This document shows, one piece after another, positions 8,080-16,789 of a DNA stretch of 64,000 bases (the stretch's first letter is position 1; every line of letters starts with the position of its first letter). A model generated the notes under the pieces. It was not told the origin of the DNA. It did not search any database and was given only the letters and a program-made list of their open reading frames with translations. The stretch lies in NCBI GenBank assembly GCA_947498325.1, contig CANMKE010000007.1, positions 124,001 to 188,000 of the forward strand. Direction: 5' to 3'. A program made the position numbers and the translations under genes. This DNA comes from an uncultured Persicobacter sp. GTDB lineage: Bacteria > Bacteroidota > Bacteroidia > Cytophagales > Cyclobacteriaceae.

Positions 8080-9876
8080 ATGATTACAAGAACGTTTTTA
8101 TACGTTACGCTGTGTTTGTTCCTGGGGCTTGTGTTCCCCCAACAAGCCAAATCAATGACCAACACGGATTCTTTATCTGTACGTGTTGCTCAGCGCATTG
8201 AGCAACTGATTATTCAGGATTCTTTGAACAGGGTTCAGCTACAGGAAGCCTTGCGCGATTATCATTATATTTCAGGTAAGGAAACCGAGGTGCCTTCCTC
8301 TTCGATTAATGCTGTGCAGAAAGCTCGAATTGAGGAGAAAAAAGCAAAGGATAAAATTCTGATTCCCGTGATCCCTTTCAGTGGTGATACCATATTTTCC
8401 CTCTTTGATACTGCCAACAGGGCAGAAATGCAGGTAAAAAAACGCCTGATAGAAAACAATATTCAGTATATCGTCAATCATTATATCTATTTTGAGGATT
8501 CCTTGAAGATAAGGAATAAGATTGAATTTACGGACATCTATTATCGGGATACCGTGCTGATGACGGTCGATAATTTTGATGCGCTGATGGCTGATACTAC
8601 AAGGGCAGGACTGGCAAAAAAGTACAGGGGAGCGATCAATACGGCGATTGACAAAAATGTATCGGAGCGAAATGTGATGTCCATTGCCATGGCTATTGGC
8701 CTTTTAATCCTTCTTTATATTATCATCAAACTGATCAAGCGACTGGGGAAAATAATTCGCCTGTGGGTGATTCAGCGTAAATTAAAACTCTTCAAAACCA
8801 TTAAGCTCAAGGGGGTGGATTTCCTTGATGCAGATCAGCAACTTTTCTTCGCCCTAAAGCTGATACAGGTCCTCTATTATCTGGTGCTGGTGATTACCGT
8901 TTATCTTTACCTGCCACTGGTTTTCAGTGTATTCCCACCACTTAGGGGCGTAGCGAACAAACTTTTTGGCTTTGTATGGAACCCTGTGAAGTCTATTTTC
9001 TTTGCTATTTTCGATTATCTGCCCAACCTGTTTTTTATTGTTATTATCTTTTTGGCCATTCAGTACCTTATTCGAGCACTCGATGCCGTCGCCAATGAAA
9101 TCAAACAGGGGAAGATAAAAATTCAGGGCTTTTTCCCCGAATGGGCAAAACCGACGATGAAAATCATCAAATTTTTGCTTTACTCTTTTATGCTGGTATT
9201 GATCTTCCCTTACCTTCCTGGGGCGCAGTCGGAGGCCTTCAAAGGGGTTTCGGTTTTTATTGGGGTTTTGATTTCCATCGGGTCAAGTTCTGCCATCACT
9301 AATTCCATTGCAGGGATTGTCATCACTTATATGCGTCCTTTTACTATCGGTGACTGGGTGGAGGTATCTGGCGTTCGGGGTGAGCTTATCGAGCGGTCGA
9401 TGTTTGTGATTCGCCTTCGAACCAATGAAAACAAGATCGTTACCATTCCCAATTCTTCTATATTGGCCAATAACTCGATCAATCTGTCGGTGTCCAATAA
9501 GCGATACAAACTGATTGTCCATACGGAAATATCCATTGGCTATGATGTGCCCTGGCGGAAAGTGCGGGACTTGATGATCAGCGCGGCGCAAGCTACGGAA
9601 GGCGTGTTGCAAAACCCAACACCTTTTGTGTTGACCCCAAAACTTCACGACTTTTATATTGAGTACAGTGTCAAGTGCTATACCAATTTCCCGAATAAAT
9701 TGCCAAAAATTGAAGCCTTGCTGAACCAGAATATTCTCGACAAATTCAATGAGGCAGGAGTGGAGATCCTATCCCCTCATTTTCAGTCGCAGCACGCAGG
9801 GGCATCTCCTGTGATCGTTGATCAGTTAAATTATGACACCGCCAAAGGAAGTGCCGATCCTGATAATGATCAATAA
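8080..9876 (+). CDS. MscS-family mechanosensitive ion channel
   Basis: 598 aa from the ATG at 8080. A frame extension to a TTG at 8026 lacks a sensible N-terminus, whereas M-8080 starts a signal peptide (MITRTFLYVTLCLFLGLVFP, cut near A23-K-S). Residues ~25-210 are a periplasmic, helix-rich domain. Several TM helices follow, the last being the Gly/Ala/Ser-rich pore helix with SIGSSSAITNSIAGIVITYM. Next is the MscS beta-domain (RPFTIGDWVEVSGVRGELIE, then TIPNSSILANNSI) and the C-terminal cytoplasmic vestibule. It probably opens under membrane tension to protect against osmotic downshock. Confidence 0.9.
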   Translation: MITRTFLYVTLCLFLGLVFPQQAKSMTNTDSLSVRVAQRIEQLIIQDSLNRVQLQEALRDYHYISGKETEVPSSSINAVQKARIEEKKAKDKILIPVIPFSGDTIFSLFDTANRAEMQVKKRLIENNIQYIVNHYIYFEDSLKIRNKIEFTDIYYRDTVLMTVDNFDALMADTTRAGLAKKYRGAINTAIDKNVSERNVMSIAMAIGLLILLYIIIKLIKRLGKIIRLWVIQRKLKLFKTIKLKGVDFLDADQQLFFALKLIQVLYYLVLVITVYLYLPLVFSVFPPLRGVANKLFGFVWNPVKSIFFAIFDYLPNLFFIVIIFLAIQYLIRALDAVANEIKQGKIKIQGFFPEWAKPTMKIIKFLLYSFMLVLIFPYLPGAQSEAFKGVSVFIGVLISIGSSSAITNSIAGIVITYMRPFTIGDWVEVSGVRGELIERSMFVIRLRTNENKIVTIPNSSILANNSINLSVSNKRYKLIVHTEISIGYDVPWRKVRDLMISAAQATEGVLQNPTPFVLTPKLHDFYIEYSVKCYTNFPNKLPKIEALLNQNILDKFNEAGVEILSPHFQSQHAGASPVIVDQLNYDTAKGSADPDNDQ

Positions 9877-10041
9877 TAAGGCTCATTCTTGCTGCAGAAT
9901 GGAGGTCATGCAGATGACAAATAGACCGTGAATCGGTAAAATCGATACTTTCAAGGTGAAAATAGATGAGATTGAGTGGGAAGCTTTCGGTTTATTGCTG
10001 TTATAAATTTTGAATTGTAACAAAAAAACCAAAACACTATT

Positions 10042-10578
10042 ATGGCAAATTTCACAGTCCCTTCGAAAGAACAAGTTTCTGAAGAAAACCAAAAATCATT
10101 CACGAACCTTAAGGGTGCTTTAGGTTTTGTACCTAATATTTATGCCTACATGGCGCACAGTAAAACGGCTCTGAAAGATTATTTGGCTTTGAGTGGACGC
10201 AAAAGCAGCCTGAGCATTAAAGAACAAGAAATTGTAAACTTGGCCACCAGCCAGTTGAATGGTTGCCAGTATTGTTTGGGAGCGCATACGATGATTGCAA
10301 AAAACAATGGCTTCTCTGGCGAGCAGGTTATTGAAGCCCGTAAAGGGGAAGCTTCTTACGATGAGAAGCTGAACGTATTGGCGCAATTCACTAAAGAAGC
10401 GGTAGATAATCGTGGCAATGTTTCGGAAGCTTCAAAAGATAAATTTTTTGAGGCAGGCTTTACCGAAGAAAACCTTGTAGATGTGGTCATGTTGATTGGT
10501 GACAGAACAATCACCAACCTGATGCATAACCTCGCACAGTTTAAAGTGGACTTCCCTGCTGCAGATCCTATGGATTAA
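10042..10578 (+). CDS. AhpD-like / carboxymuconolactone decarboxylase-family protein
   Basis: 178 aa, all-helical. The AhpD-type redox motif is CxxC followed by His: NGCQYCLGAH, with C75, C78 and H82. The family includes alkylhydroperoxidases and peroxidase-related enzymes using that Cys pair. Helices on both sides (KEQEIVNLATSQLN before, YDEKLNVLAQFTKEAVD after) fit the fold. No AhpC neighbour is visible, so its electron donor is unknown. A terminator follows immediately, so it looks monocistronic. Confidence 0.88.
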   Translation: MANFTVPSKEQVSEENQKSFTNLKGALGFVPNIYAYMAHSKTALKDYLALSGRKSSLSIKEQEIVNLATSQLNGCQYCLGAHTMIAKNNGFSGEQVIEARKGEASYDEKLNVLAQFTKEAVDNRGNVSEASKDKFFEAGFTEENLVDVVMLIGDRTITNLMHNLAQFKVDFPAADPMD

Positions 10579-10600
10579 TACATTGAAAAAACAATAATTT

Positions 10601-10632
10601 AAAGCACCTTTAACCGGGTGCTTTTTGTTTTT
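10601..10632 (+). terminator. Rho-independent terminator after the AhpD-like gene
   Basis: Stem AAAGCACC (10601-10608) / GGTGCTTT (10617-10624) is followed by a T-rich tract. Confidence 0.85.
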
Positions 10633-10697
10633 AGGGGCTTTGTGAAGCGAAAAGTGCAAAAATTCAACGGGAGGGCATTTTCAATCCCTTCATTTTT

Positions 10698-10726
10698 TTT
10701 GGACTAATAATTATTCGTTAGCTTCA
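10698..10726 (+). promoter_or_regulatory. Putative Bacteroidota-type promoter of the FMN riboswitch/ribB transcript
   Basis: TTTG (10698-10701), a 17-nt spacer, then TAGCTTCA (10719-10726). This is a near match to the TTTG/TAnnTTTG consensus and is placed just upstream of the start of the FMN aptamer. Confidence 0.45.
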
Positions 10727-10734
10727 CATGATTT

Positions 10735-10840
10735 TCTTCAGGGCGGGGCGAAATTCCCCACCGGTGGTATAGTCCACGAGGCGAAAGCCTGATATGGTTA
10801 AATTCCATAACCGACGGTCATAGTCCGGATGAAAGAAGAA
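10735..10840 (+). promoter_or_regulatory. FMN riboswitch (RFN element)
   Basis: The conserved RFN blocks are all readable in order: GGGCGGGGCGAAATTCCCCA, CCGGTGGTATAGTCCACGAG, GCGAAAGC, TGATATGG, ACCGACGGTCATAGTCCGGA and TGAAAGAAGA. It ends about 80 nt before the ribB start. I see no strong terminator between aptamer and gene, so control at translation initiation seems more likely; this is inference. It should lower ribB expression when flavin mononucleotide is abundant. Confidence 0.95.
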
Positions 10841-10918
10841 AAAATAGATCCCTAATGGTCTGCGGACTGATAGGGGAAATTATGCCCTGATGAGTTTTTA
10901 TATTCATAAACACAAAGA

Positions 10919-11563
10919 ATGAAAACCATCAAAGAATTTGATCGTAATTTTGAGGCTCGGATAAACGAGGCAATTGCCGCTTTAAAGGCGGGTAGAGGAG
11001 TATTGGTGATGGATGATTTTGACCGCGAAAATGAAGGTGATATCATCTTCCCGGCGCAAAGTATCACGCCAAAAGACATGGCCCTGATGATCAGGGAAAC
11101 CAGTGGAATTGTATGTTTATGCCTTACGCATGAGCGATGTGAGCAATTGCAACTGCCACCTATGGTCCTTGACAATAACAGTAAAAACCAGACGGCTTTT
11201 ACCGTTACCATCGAGGCAAAAGAAGGGGTAACCACCGGGGTTTCTGCCAAAGATCGGGTAACGACAATCCAAACGGCGGTAGCGAAAAATGCTCAGCCAG
11301 AAGACTTGGCGCGGCCAGGTCATGTTTTTCCTTTGAGAGCACACCCTGATGGCGTGTTTGGCCGTCGCGGGCATACCGAAGGAAGTATTGATTTGGTGAA
11401 ACTTGCAGGGCTTGGCGACAGTGCGGTTTTGGCTGAGGTAACCCTCGAGAATGGCACAATGGCCAAATTGCCAGAAATCATCGCCTTTTCTGAAGTTCAT
11501 GATATGCCTGTACTTTCTATTGAAGACATCTTTCAGTATCGGAAATTGCAAGAAAAAAATTAA
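10919..11563 (+). CDS. ribB: 3,4-dihydroxy-2-butanone-4-phosphate synthase
   Basis: 214 aa, a stand-alone DHBP synthase without a fused GTP cyclohydrolase II domain. It converts ribulose 5-phosphate to 3,4-dihydroxy-2-butanone 4-phosphate plus formate for riboflavin synthesis. Family signatures are present: [10 protein letters not shown] (about 32-41, metal/substrate acids), [10 protein letters not shown], and [16 protein letters not shown]. It is placed directly under an FMN riboswitch, which strongly supports the call. A terminator follows, so no other rib gene is co-transcribed here. Confidence 0.97.
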   Translation: MKTIKEFDRNFEARINEAIAALKAGRGVLVMDDFDRENEGDIIFPAQSITPKDMALMIRETSGIVCLCLTHERCEQLQLPPMVLDNNSKNQTAFTVTIEAKEGVTTGVSAKDRVTTIQTAVAKNAQPEDLARPGHVFPLRAHPDGVFGRRGHTEGSIDLVKLAGLGDSAVLAEVTLENGTMAKLPEIIAFSEVHDMPVLSIEDIFQYRKLQEKN

Positions 11564-11567
11564 TCCT

Positions 11568-11602
11568 AAAAGACTGTTCAAACGATGGACAGTCTTTTTT
11601 TT
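11568..11602 (+). terminator. Rho-independent terminator after ribB
   Basis: Stem AAAGACTGT (11569-11577) / ACAGTCTTT (11589-11597) is followed by a T run. Confidence 0.88.
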
Positions 11603-11693
11603 AGGTCTTAGTAATTTAACATAATGTAATCGTGTTGCCTTTTGCCATTGCTGTGCGTTTGACTACTTCAAATAATAGGGCAGGAGTCTGGGC

Positions 11694-11721
11694 AAAAAAA
11701 AAGAAGCCCCAAAGGACTTCT
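11694..11721 (-). terminator. Minus-strand terminator of the small HTH gene
   Basis: Read on the minus strand, AGAAGTCC / GGGCTTCT forms an 8-bp stem with one G-T pair and a TTTG loop, followed by a long T run. It lies 23 nt past the stop of the 77-aa gene. Confidence 0.8.
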
Positions 11722-11743
11722 CTTCAATTCTGGATAATCTGAA

Positions 11744-11977
11744 TTATTCTTCATCGGACTGCAAGGTGTTCAGTTCAGAGATCGTCTTGTTGACATAATG
11801 AACAAATCGCTGATCCACCAATTTCCTTGAGTCATCTTCAGTACATTCTATTTCTTTATAAACTTTACCGATAATCTGCCGAATTCCCTTCCAGTGAAGG
11901 TCGAAATGTTCAGCAATTTTTTGAACAGGCATGCCATTAAGATATAGACGAAATATTTTGAGATATTTTACTTGCAT
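11744..11977 (-). CDS. Small helix-turn-helix-like protein (77 aa)
   Basis: Residues ~1-40 (VKYLKIFRLYLNGMPVQKIA then EHFDLHWKGIRQIIGKVY) look like a helix-turn-helix with a sigma-region-4-like pattern. An acidic/polar tail (CTEDDSRK to LQSDEE) follows. ATG start at 11977 and its own terminator support a real gene. It could be a small DNA-binding regulator; no partner or target is evident. Confidence 0.6.
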   Translation of the reverse strand: MQVKYLKIFRLYLNGMPVQKIAEHFDLHWKGIRQIIGKVYKEIECTEDDSRKLVDQRFVHYVNKTISELNTLQSDEE

Positions 11978-12014
11978 AAAGAATTTGAGTCGAAAAAGAA
12001 TCGTAGCGTAGGAA

Positions 12015-12464
12015 TTATTTAAGGATTTGAGCGGTATGCTCTTTCGTTTTTACCTTTTCAATAATTTCCTCTAATTTACCTTCTTCATCAATAATAAAGG
12101 TAGTACGCACTGTTCCCATATAGGTACGGCCATAATTTTTCTTTTCAGCCCAGGTGCCATAAAGTTCGTGCACTTTTTTATCCTCATCGGCAATCAAAGG
12201 AAAAGGAAGCTCGTGTTTGGCAATGAATTTTTGGTGTGAAGTTTCGCCATCTGTAGAAACGCCAATCACCTGATAACCCTGCTGTTGAAGTGCCTCATAA
12301 TTATCGCGAAGGTTACAAGCCTGTGCTGTGCAGCCAGGGGTATTATCCTTCGGGTAAAAATAAAGGACCACTTTTTTTCCTTTAAAATCTTCTAATTTAA
12401 TCAGGTTCCCATTTTGGTCTTTGCCTTCAAAGGCAGGGGCCTGTTCTCCAATATTTAAGCTCAT
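12015..12464 (-). CDS. bcp: Thioredoxin-dependent thiol peroxidase (Bcp/PrxQ)
   Basis: 149 aa from the ATG at 12464; an upstream TTG (12506) adds a non-homologous polar extension. Peroxiredoxin fold: LYFYPKDNTPGCTAQACNLR holds the peroxidatic Cys45 and the resolving Cys50 spaced CxxxxC as in PrxQ. GVSTDGETSHQKFIAKHELP and the later TVRTTFIIDEEGKLEEI are family hallmarks. It reduces hydroperoxides using thioredoxin. It lies 80 nt downstream of the M23 peptidase gene on the same strand. Confidence 0.95.
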   Translation of the reverse strand: MSLNIGEQAPAFEGKDQNGNLIKLEDFKGKKVVLYFYPKDNTPGCTAQACNLRDNYEALQQQGYQVIGVSTDGETSHQKFIAKHELPFPLIADEDKKVHELYGTWAEKKNYGRTYMGTVRTTFIIDEEGKLEEIIEKVKTKEHTAQILK

Positions 12465-12545
12465 AGGACGGGTTTTATTTTCTGTTCTATTGAATGTGAT
12501 TGGCAATATAACAGTTCAAAGACGGAATTGAAAACAAATCAGCCC

Positions 12546-14453
12546 TTACCTTAAAGTAGTTTTGTAGATCCCCACATTTCCTAAAAAGTCTTCAATTTCA
12601 ACCTTGAGCTCCCCTTTGAGTGGCTTGGTTTTATCCAATCGCTCAGAAACCAATAGGCGTGTTTTATAATCGTAATGCAGTAAAATCCACTGCCCATTCA
12701 CATAAGCATTAAAGCTTTTTATGCCTGAAAGATTATCCGATATTCTGAATTTTAATTTATTATTTTTCAGCTGAATAGGGTTGATCTTTGGGGGGATAGT
12801 GTCCTTTTTAATGGTAAAGTGCCCAAAGCTTCGGGTGCTGAAAGTTATTTTATTTCCTTCAGACCATTTACCGCCCACATAGCCATAATATTTCCCTGAT
12901 TTTGTGAATACAGCAGTTTTTTCATGGTCATACTCCCCATCCGCTTTGAGGGTGACAGTGTAGGATGATTTCAATGGAATGGTATTCTCCCCAATGGTGA
13001 AAATCTCCTGCTTTCCGTGTTTTTCATAAGAGGTATGCAGGTACAAATCCTGAAAAAGAGTGTTACTTTTGAATTTCAGGTCAAAGCGATCGTGAAAATA
13101 ATTGAATTTGGCACCCGCCGGAACCTCAATCTCAAAGGGTAGATGTACATTTCGGTCATGAAAACTGATCGAATCAGGGATTCCGCTATACAGATCCCAG
13201 AGATAGTAATTGACATCGTTTTTTGAGTAATCCGGACTTTCGATCGCCTTTGCATAGGCCATATGAATGACGGCTTTATTGAGGCTGTCTTCTTCCGATT
13301 TTTTCTCCCAGTACAGTAAGTTGTTACCGTTCACCTTAAAGCCATAAGGTTGTTTGGGCTTCACGGTTTTATCAATTTTATTGTCTGTCAGTACTTTTCC
13401 CTTGATGTCGAAGGCAATTTTCCGGTGATTTTCGTAGGCGTCGCCCATCGTAATAACCACATGGTAAGTACTGTCGGGCTCCACCCAGAAAGTGCCATCG
13501 CCGAATTCCTGTTGTTGAAACTTGAGTTCATTGCCCTGATCGACGTAAAGTTTGGCAAATTTTTGTCGGCGTTTTTTGGCGATTTCGTAGTTGGTGTACA
13601 CCATAATCTGCCGCGATTCAGCAAAAGAAACACGGTCGATATTGTGGTGGTAAATCAGGGAATCGTTTATGCTCATTGAGAAACTACAAACGCCGTTTTT
13701 ATTGTTGGCACCATTCAGGCGGTCGAAGGCCAAAACTTCGATACCAATTCTGCCATAGGCATTCACGGGTGCATCGATATAGTACGTTCCCAAATTGTAT
13801 TTCAACGGCCAGTCTTTCCACTGAAATTCTTTGTTTACCCGGCTGTCGATATCCATTGGTCGAAGGGCTATGCGGGTAGCCGTTGGAGCAACATTGTCCT
13901 TTATTTGATCAAAGTGAAAAGTGAGTGGATTCACAGGGATTTGGTTTTTGTCGCGAATCTCGAAGTGGAGGTGCGGCCCGCCGGAGCCCCCCGAATTCCC
14001 AGAATATGCAACAATCTCTCCCTGTTTTACAGGAAATTCATCTTTGGCAGGGAAGAGTTCCACACTGTAAGATTTTTGCTCATATTGTGCCTTCAGTACC
14101 GCAGCAGCTATGGCTTCATTGTATTTTGAAAGGTGCCCATAAACGGTGGTGGAGCCGTTGGGGTGAGCGATGTAAAGTGCCCATCCGTAGCCATATTTCG
14201 ATACCTTAATTCTGGACACATACCCATCCGCGGCAGCATGCACGGGCTTTCCGGTCACCCCTCCGGTCTTGATATCAATGCCTGCATGAAAATGCCCTGA
14301 ACGCAATTCGCCCATGGTACCTGCAAGATAATGCTGCTTGCCCTCTATGGGGAAACGGTAATAATTAGGGACGTATTTTACTTGAGCGATGGCTTGCAAT
14401 GACCAAAGGCAGCCGATAAGAATGGCAAAAGCTGTTCTAAATTTATGTGGCAT
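12546..14453 (-). CDS. Secreted M23-family metallopeptidase
   Basis: 635 aa. The signal peptide ends near AIA (about 23). An M23 (LytM-like) domain occupies ~35-175. Zinc ligands are HFHAGID (H56, D60) and HLHFEIRD (H161, with catalytic H163). The remaining ~450 residues are beta-rich, with Ig-like blocks and no clear second enzyme. M23 enzymes cut peptidoglycan cross-bridges; the long C-terminus is typical of Bacteroidota relatives of unknown role. All metal and catalytic residues are retained, so it is probably active rather than an EnvC-like activator. Confidence 0.88.
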   Translation of the reverse strand: MPHKFRTAFAILIGCLWSLQAIAQVKYVPNYYRFPIEGKQHYLAGTMGELRSGHFHAGIDIKTGGVTGKPVHAAADGYVSRIKVSKYGYGWALYIAHPNGSTTVYGHLSKYNEAIAAAVLKAQYEQKSYSVELFPAKDEFPVKQGEIVAYSGNSGGSGGPHLHFEIRDKNQIPVNPLTFHFDQIKDNVAPTATRIALRPMDIDSRVNKEFQWKDWPLKYNLGTYYIDAPVNAYGRIGIEVLAFDRLNGANNKNGVCSFSMSINDSLIYHHNIDRVSFAESRQIMVYTNYEIAKKRRQKFAKLYVDQGNELKFQQQEFGDGTFWVEPDSTYHVVITMGDAYENHRKIAFDIKGKVLTDNKIDKTVKPKQPYGFKVNGNNLLYWEKKSEEDSLNKAVIHMAYAKAIESPDYSKNDVNYYLWDLYSGIPDSISFHDRNVHLPFEIEVPAGAKFNYFHDRFDLKFKSNTLFQDLYLHTSYEKHGKQEIFTIGENTIPLKSSYTVTLKADGEYDHEKTAVFTKSGKYYGYVGGKWSEGNKITFSTRSFGHFTIKKDTIPPKINPIQLKNNKLKFRISDNLSGIKSFNAYVNGQWILLHYDYKTRLLVSERLDKTKPLKGELKVEIEDFLGNVGIYKTTLR

Positions 14454-14492
14454 GAAAACGAATAAATGGGATGGAGTTAATATCAGTGCAAT

Positions 14493-14540
14493 AAAAAAAA
14501 TGACTACCCCAATTCAAACGAATTTTACAGGATAGTCATT
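14493..14540 (-). terminator. Minus-strand terminator of the first FAH-like gene
   Basis: On the minus strand AATGACTATCC pairs with GGGTAGTCATT across a ~20-nt loop and is followed by a T run (plus coordinates 14499-14509 and 14530-14540). Confidence 0.7.
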
Positions 14541-14564
14541 CAATTATTATCAATAAATTAATTT

Positions 14565-15176
14565 TTATTTGACTTGGAGCCTCAATATCTGCTGATCTTC
14601 AATAAATGCATCTAAAATATCGCCTTCGGTCACCTGACTCACGCCTGCAGGTGTTCCTGTAAAAATCAGGTCGCCTTCTTCGAGGGTGAAAAATTTGCTG
14701 ATGTGTGCAATCAGCTCGTTGATTTTCCAGATCATCATTTTGGTGTTGCCCACCTGCTGCGGCTGACCATTTTTATTCAGTGAAAAATTGAGGTCTGTGA
14801 GTGGTACTTCTTTTTTGCTGAGATATAAACTTCCCAGTGGGGCGGAGCCATCAAAGCCTTTTGCGGTTTCCCACGGTAACCCTTTGGCTTTCAGTTTCGA
14901 CTGTAAATCTCTTGCCGTAAAATCAATGCCGAGGGTATATTCCTCGAAAATATGTTCAGCTTCTTCAGGACTTAAATTTTTCGCCCTTTGGTTGATTTTT
15001 ACCACAATCTCGATTTCGTGGTGCACATTGTTAGTCCATTCGGGAATTTCAAATACGTTGCCCTCAGGAAGGATTGCCGAAGGGGGTTTTGAAAAAATAA
15101 CCGGGCTTTCGGGGCGTTCGTTGTTGAGCTCTTCTATATGGTCGGCGTAGTTTCTGCCGATACAAATAATTTTCAT
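14565..15176 (-). CDS. Fumarylacetoacetate-hydrolase-family protein (copy 1)
   Basis: 203 aa, a minimal FAH fold. Metal ligands are E54 and E56 (HHEIEIVVK) and D85 (GIDFTARDLQ). Other marks are the N-terminal GRNYADH and the C-terminal LIFTGTPAGVSQV. Members hydrolyse or decarboxylate 2,4-dioxo acids; related short proteins include oxaloacetate decarboxylase/acylpyruvase (FAHD1-like). Exact substrate unknown. It is followed upstream on the same strand by a same-length paralogue, with a terminator-like hairpin in the gap. Confidence 0.88.
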   Translation of the reverse strand: MKIICIGRNYADHIEELNNERPESPVIFSKPPSAILPEGNVFEIPEWTNNVHHEIEIVVKINQRAKNLSPEEAEHIFEEYTLGIDFTARDLQSKLKAKGLPWETAKGFDGSAPLGSLYLSKKEVPLTDLNFSLNKNGQPQQVGNTKMMIWKINELIAHISKFFTLEEGDLIFTGTPAGVSQVTEGDILDAFIEDQQILRLQVK

Positions 15177-15211
15177 TCTTGTTGATTTTATGGTTGATGC
15201 ATTAAGATGCT

Positions 15212-15257
15212 AAAAAAAAATGGTCAGTCAAATGTTATGACATCCAACCAACCATTT
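15212..15257 (-). terminator. Putative minus-strand terminator between the two FAH-like genes
   Basis: On the minus strand AAATGGT (15257-15251) and ACCATTT (15224-15218) can pair, with partial inner pairing, and are followed by a T run. Confidence 0.55.
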
Positions 15258-15295
15258 AATTCCGCTAAAGCCGAAGCCTTCAGCGTTTCAAAGGA

Positions 15296-15907
15296 TTATT
15301 TAACCTTTACCGTCAGCATCTTTTTCCCTTCAATGAAACCCTCCAAAACGTCACCAATCTCCATTTTTCCTGCTCCAGCAGGTGTACCTGTAAAGATGAT
15401 GTCGCCTTTTTTCAACATGAAAAATTGGGAAACATAAGCCACAATTTCATCAATACTCCAGATCATGAATGAAGTATCAGAATTTTGTTTTTCTTCGCCG
15501 TTAACATTCATCGAGAATTGTAGTTTTTCCAAATTCAATTCCTCTTTATTAATGAACTTTGGGCAAACGGGCGCTGCTCCGTTGAATCCTTTGGCAAGAT
15601 CCCATGGCGATTTTTTCTCCCGAAGCTTGTTGAGCATGTCTTTGGCCGTGAAATCAAAACCAAGGCCAACCTCATCATAATATTTGTGGGCAAATTCAGG
15701 CTTGATATTTTTGCCGTTATGATTGATTTTTACAAGAATCTCTGCTTCATAAAATACATTGTCGCTCCAGTCAGGAATGTAAAATGGATCTACCTCGCGA
15801 AGGAGCGCAGATTCTGGCTTGGTGAAAATAACAGGGTCGGCCTGGCGAAGGGCTTCTTTTTCTGCCACGTTGGTCACGTAGTTTTTACCTATACAAATAA
15901 TTTTCAT
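15296..15907 (-). CDS. Fumarylacetoacetate-hydrolase-family protein (copy 2)
   Basis: 203 aa, exactly the length of its downstream neighbour and alignable without gaps at the motifs. It has GKNYVTN, E54 and E56 in FYEAEILVK, D85 in GFDFTAKDML, and IIFTGTPAGAGKM. The metal site is intact, but the active-site surroundings differ from copy 1 (FYE versus HHE; GLGFD versus LGID). This suggests an old duplication with changed substrate preference. It probably acts as a cytosolic metal-dependent hydrolase or decarboxylase. Confidence 0.88.
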   Translation of the reverse strand: MKIICIGKNYVTNVAEKEALRQADPVIFTKPESALLREVDPFYIPDWSDNVFYEAEILVKINHNGKNIKPEFAHKYYDEVGLGFDFTAKDMLNKLREKKSPWDLAKGFNGAAPVCPKFINKEELNLEKLQFSMNVNGEEKQNSDTSFMIWSIDEIVAYVSQFFMLKKGDIIFTGTPAGAGKMEIGDVLEGFIEGKKMLTVKVK

Positions 15908-16018
15908 AACAATATATCAGATTATTGACAGGCTTGCCGCCTGTGCGTAAATATTTCCTCAAAAATAGTTTTTAATGAGAATAAATACCGTTCTTTGAAG
16001 TCAGAAATTTTAATCATT

Positions 16019-16564
16019 ATGAGCAAAGTACTTAAAAATCTAGACCCTAAAGCGGTAGAGGCATTGAAAGCAGATTTGGCTGCTTCAGGTTTGAATCATC
16101 AGGTAATTGATGAAGGCGACAACAATGAAGAAATGGTCAATTTCAGATTCGTTGGAGAGCATGAAGGAGAGGAAGTCATCTTTGATGTGATGATGTCTAC
16201 TTTACGCTTGGAGCATGCAGGAGAATTGTATGAAGTGGCTGAGAAAGAAGTTTTGAAGCGTTTTCCAAAATTGCCACGTAACTCTGAGGAGTGGGATTTG
16301 AAGCCTGAGCAATTGGAAGAAGTGGAAGAGGTTTTGGCAGAAGTGATGATGGAAGCTGAAGCAGAAGGAACAGTGAAGGTAAAAGAGCATGTAGAGCTTG
16401 ATTACAATGCTGATCTGGACACCGAAATCTTTATGGATGTTGCTTTGAATTTGAGCAGTATTGACAATGAGGTGATCTCTGAGTTTGTGGATGCTTACAA
16501 AGAAGGTTCAGTGGAATTGGATGACAAAATGTATTCTTTCGTTCACGAAGGTGACGACGATTAA
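16019..16564 (+). CDS. Conserved-looking acidic protein of unknown function
   Basis: 181 aa from the ATG at 16019; an in-frame TTG at 15995 gives a weak extension. It is highly acidic, with clusters such as EQLEEVEEVLAEVMMEAEAE and a DEGDNNEE block. It begins MSKVLKNLDPKAVEALKADL and ends EGDDD. There is no signal peptide or membrane segment. It looks like a soluble alpha/beta protein; I do not recognise the family. A strong terminator follows, so it is a single-gene unit. Confidence 0.75.
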   Translation: MSKVLKNLDPKAVEALKADLAASGLNHQVIDEGDNNEEMVNFRFVGEHEGEEVIFDVMMSTLRLEHAGELYEVAEKEVLKRFPKLPRNSEEWDLKPEQLEEVEEVLAEVMMEAEAEGTVKVKEHVELDYNADLDTEIFMDVALNLSSIDNEVISEFVDAYKEGSVELDDKMYSFVHEGDDD

Positions 16565-16582
16565 TCATTTTCAAAATATATA

Positions 16583-16621
16583 AAAAGGGAGAAGGCCATG
16601 GTGGTTTTCTCCCTTTTTTTT
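16583..16621 (+). terminator. Rho-independent terminator after the acidic protein gene
   Basis: AAAAGGGAGAA (16583-16593) pairs with TTCTCCCTTTT (16607-16617), followed by more T. Confidence 0.88.
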
Positions 16622-16789
16622 GCCCGAATTTTTGTTGCTTAAATCATCGTTGTGGGCTCCTCATTTTTTATAAAGAAGCAGATCAATGTTGATAAAGCAA
16701 GACCATTAAAAATTTAGGTTCAACTTTTATAAGTTGTTAAATGATAAGTTTTTAATGATTAAAATAAACGGGCAGGTAATTGATTGGAA

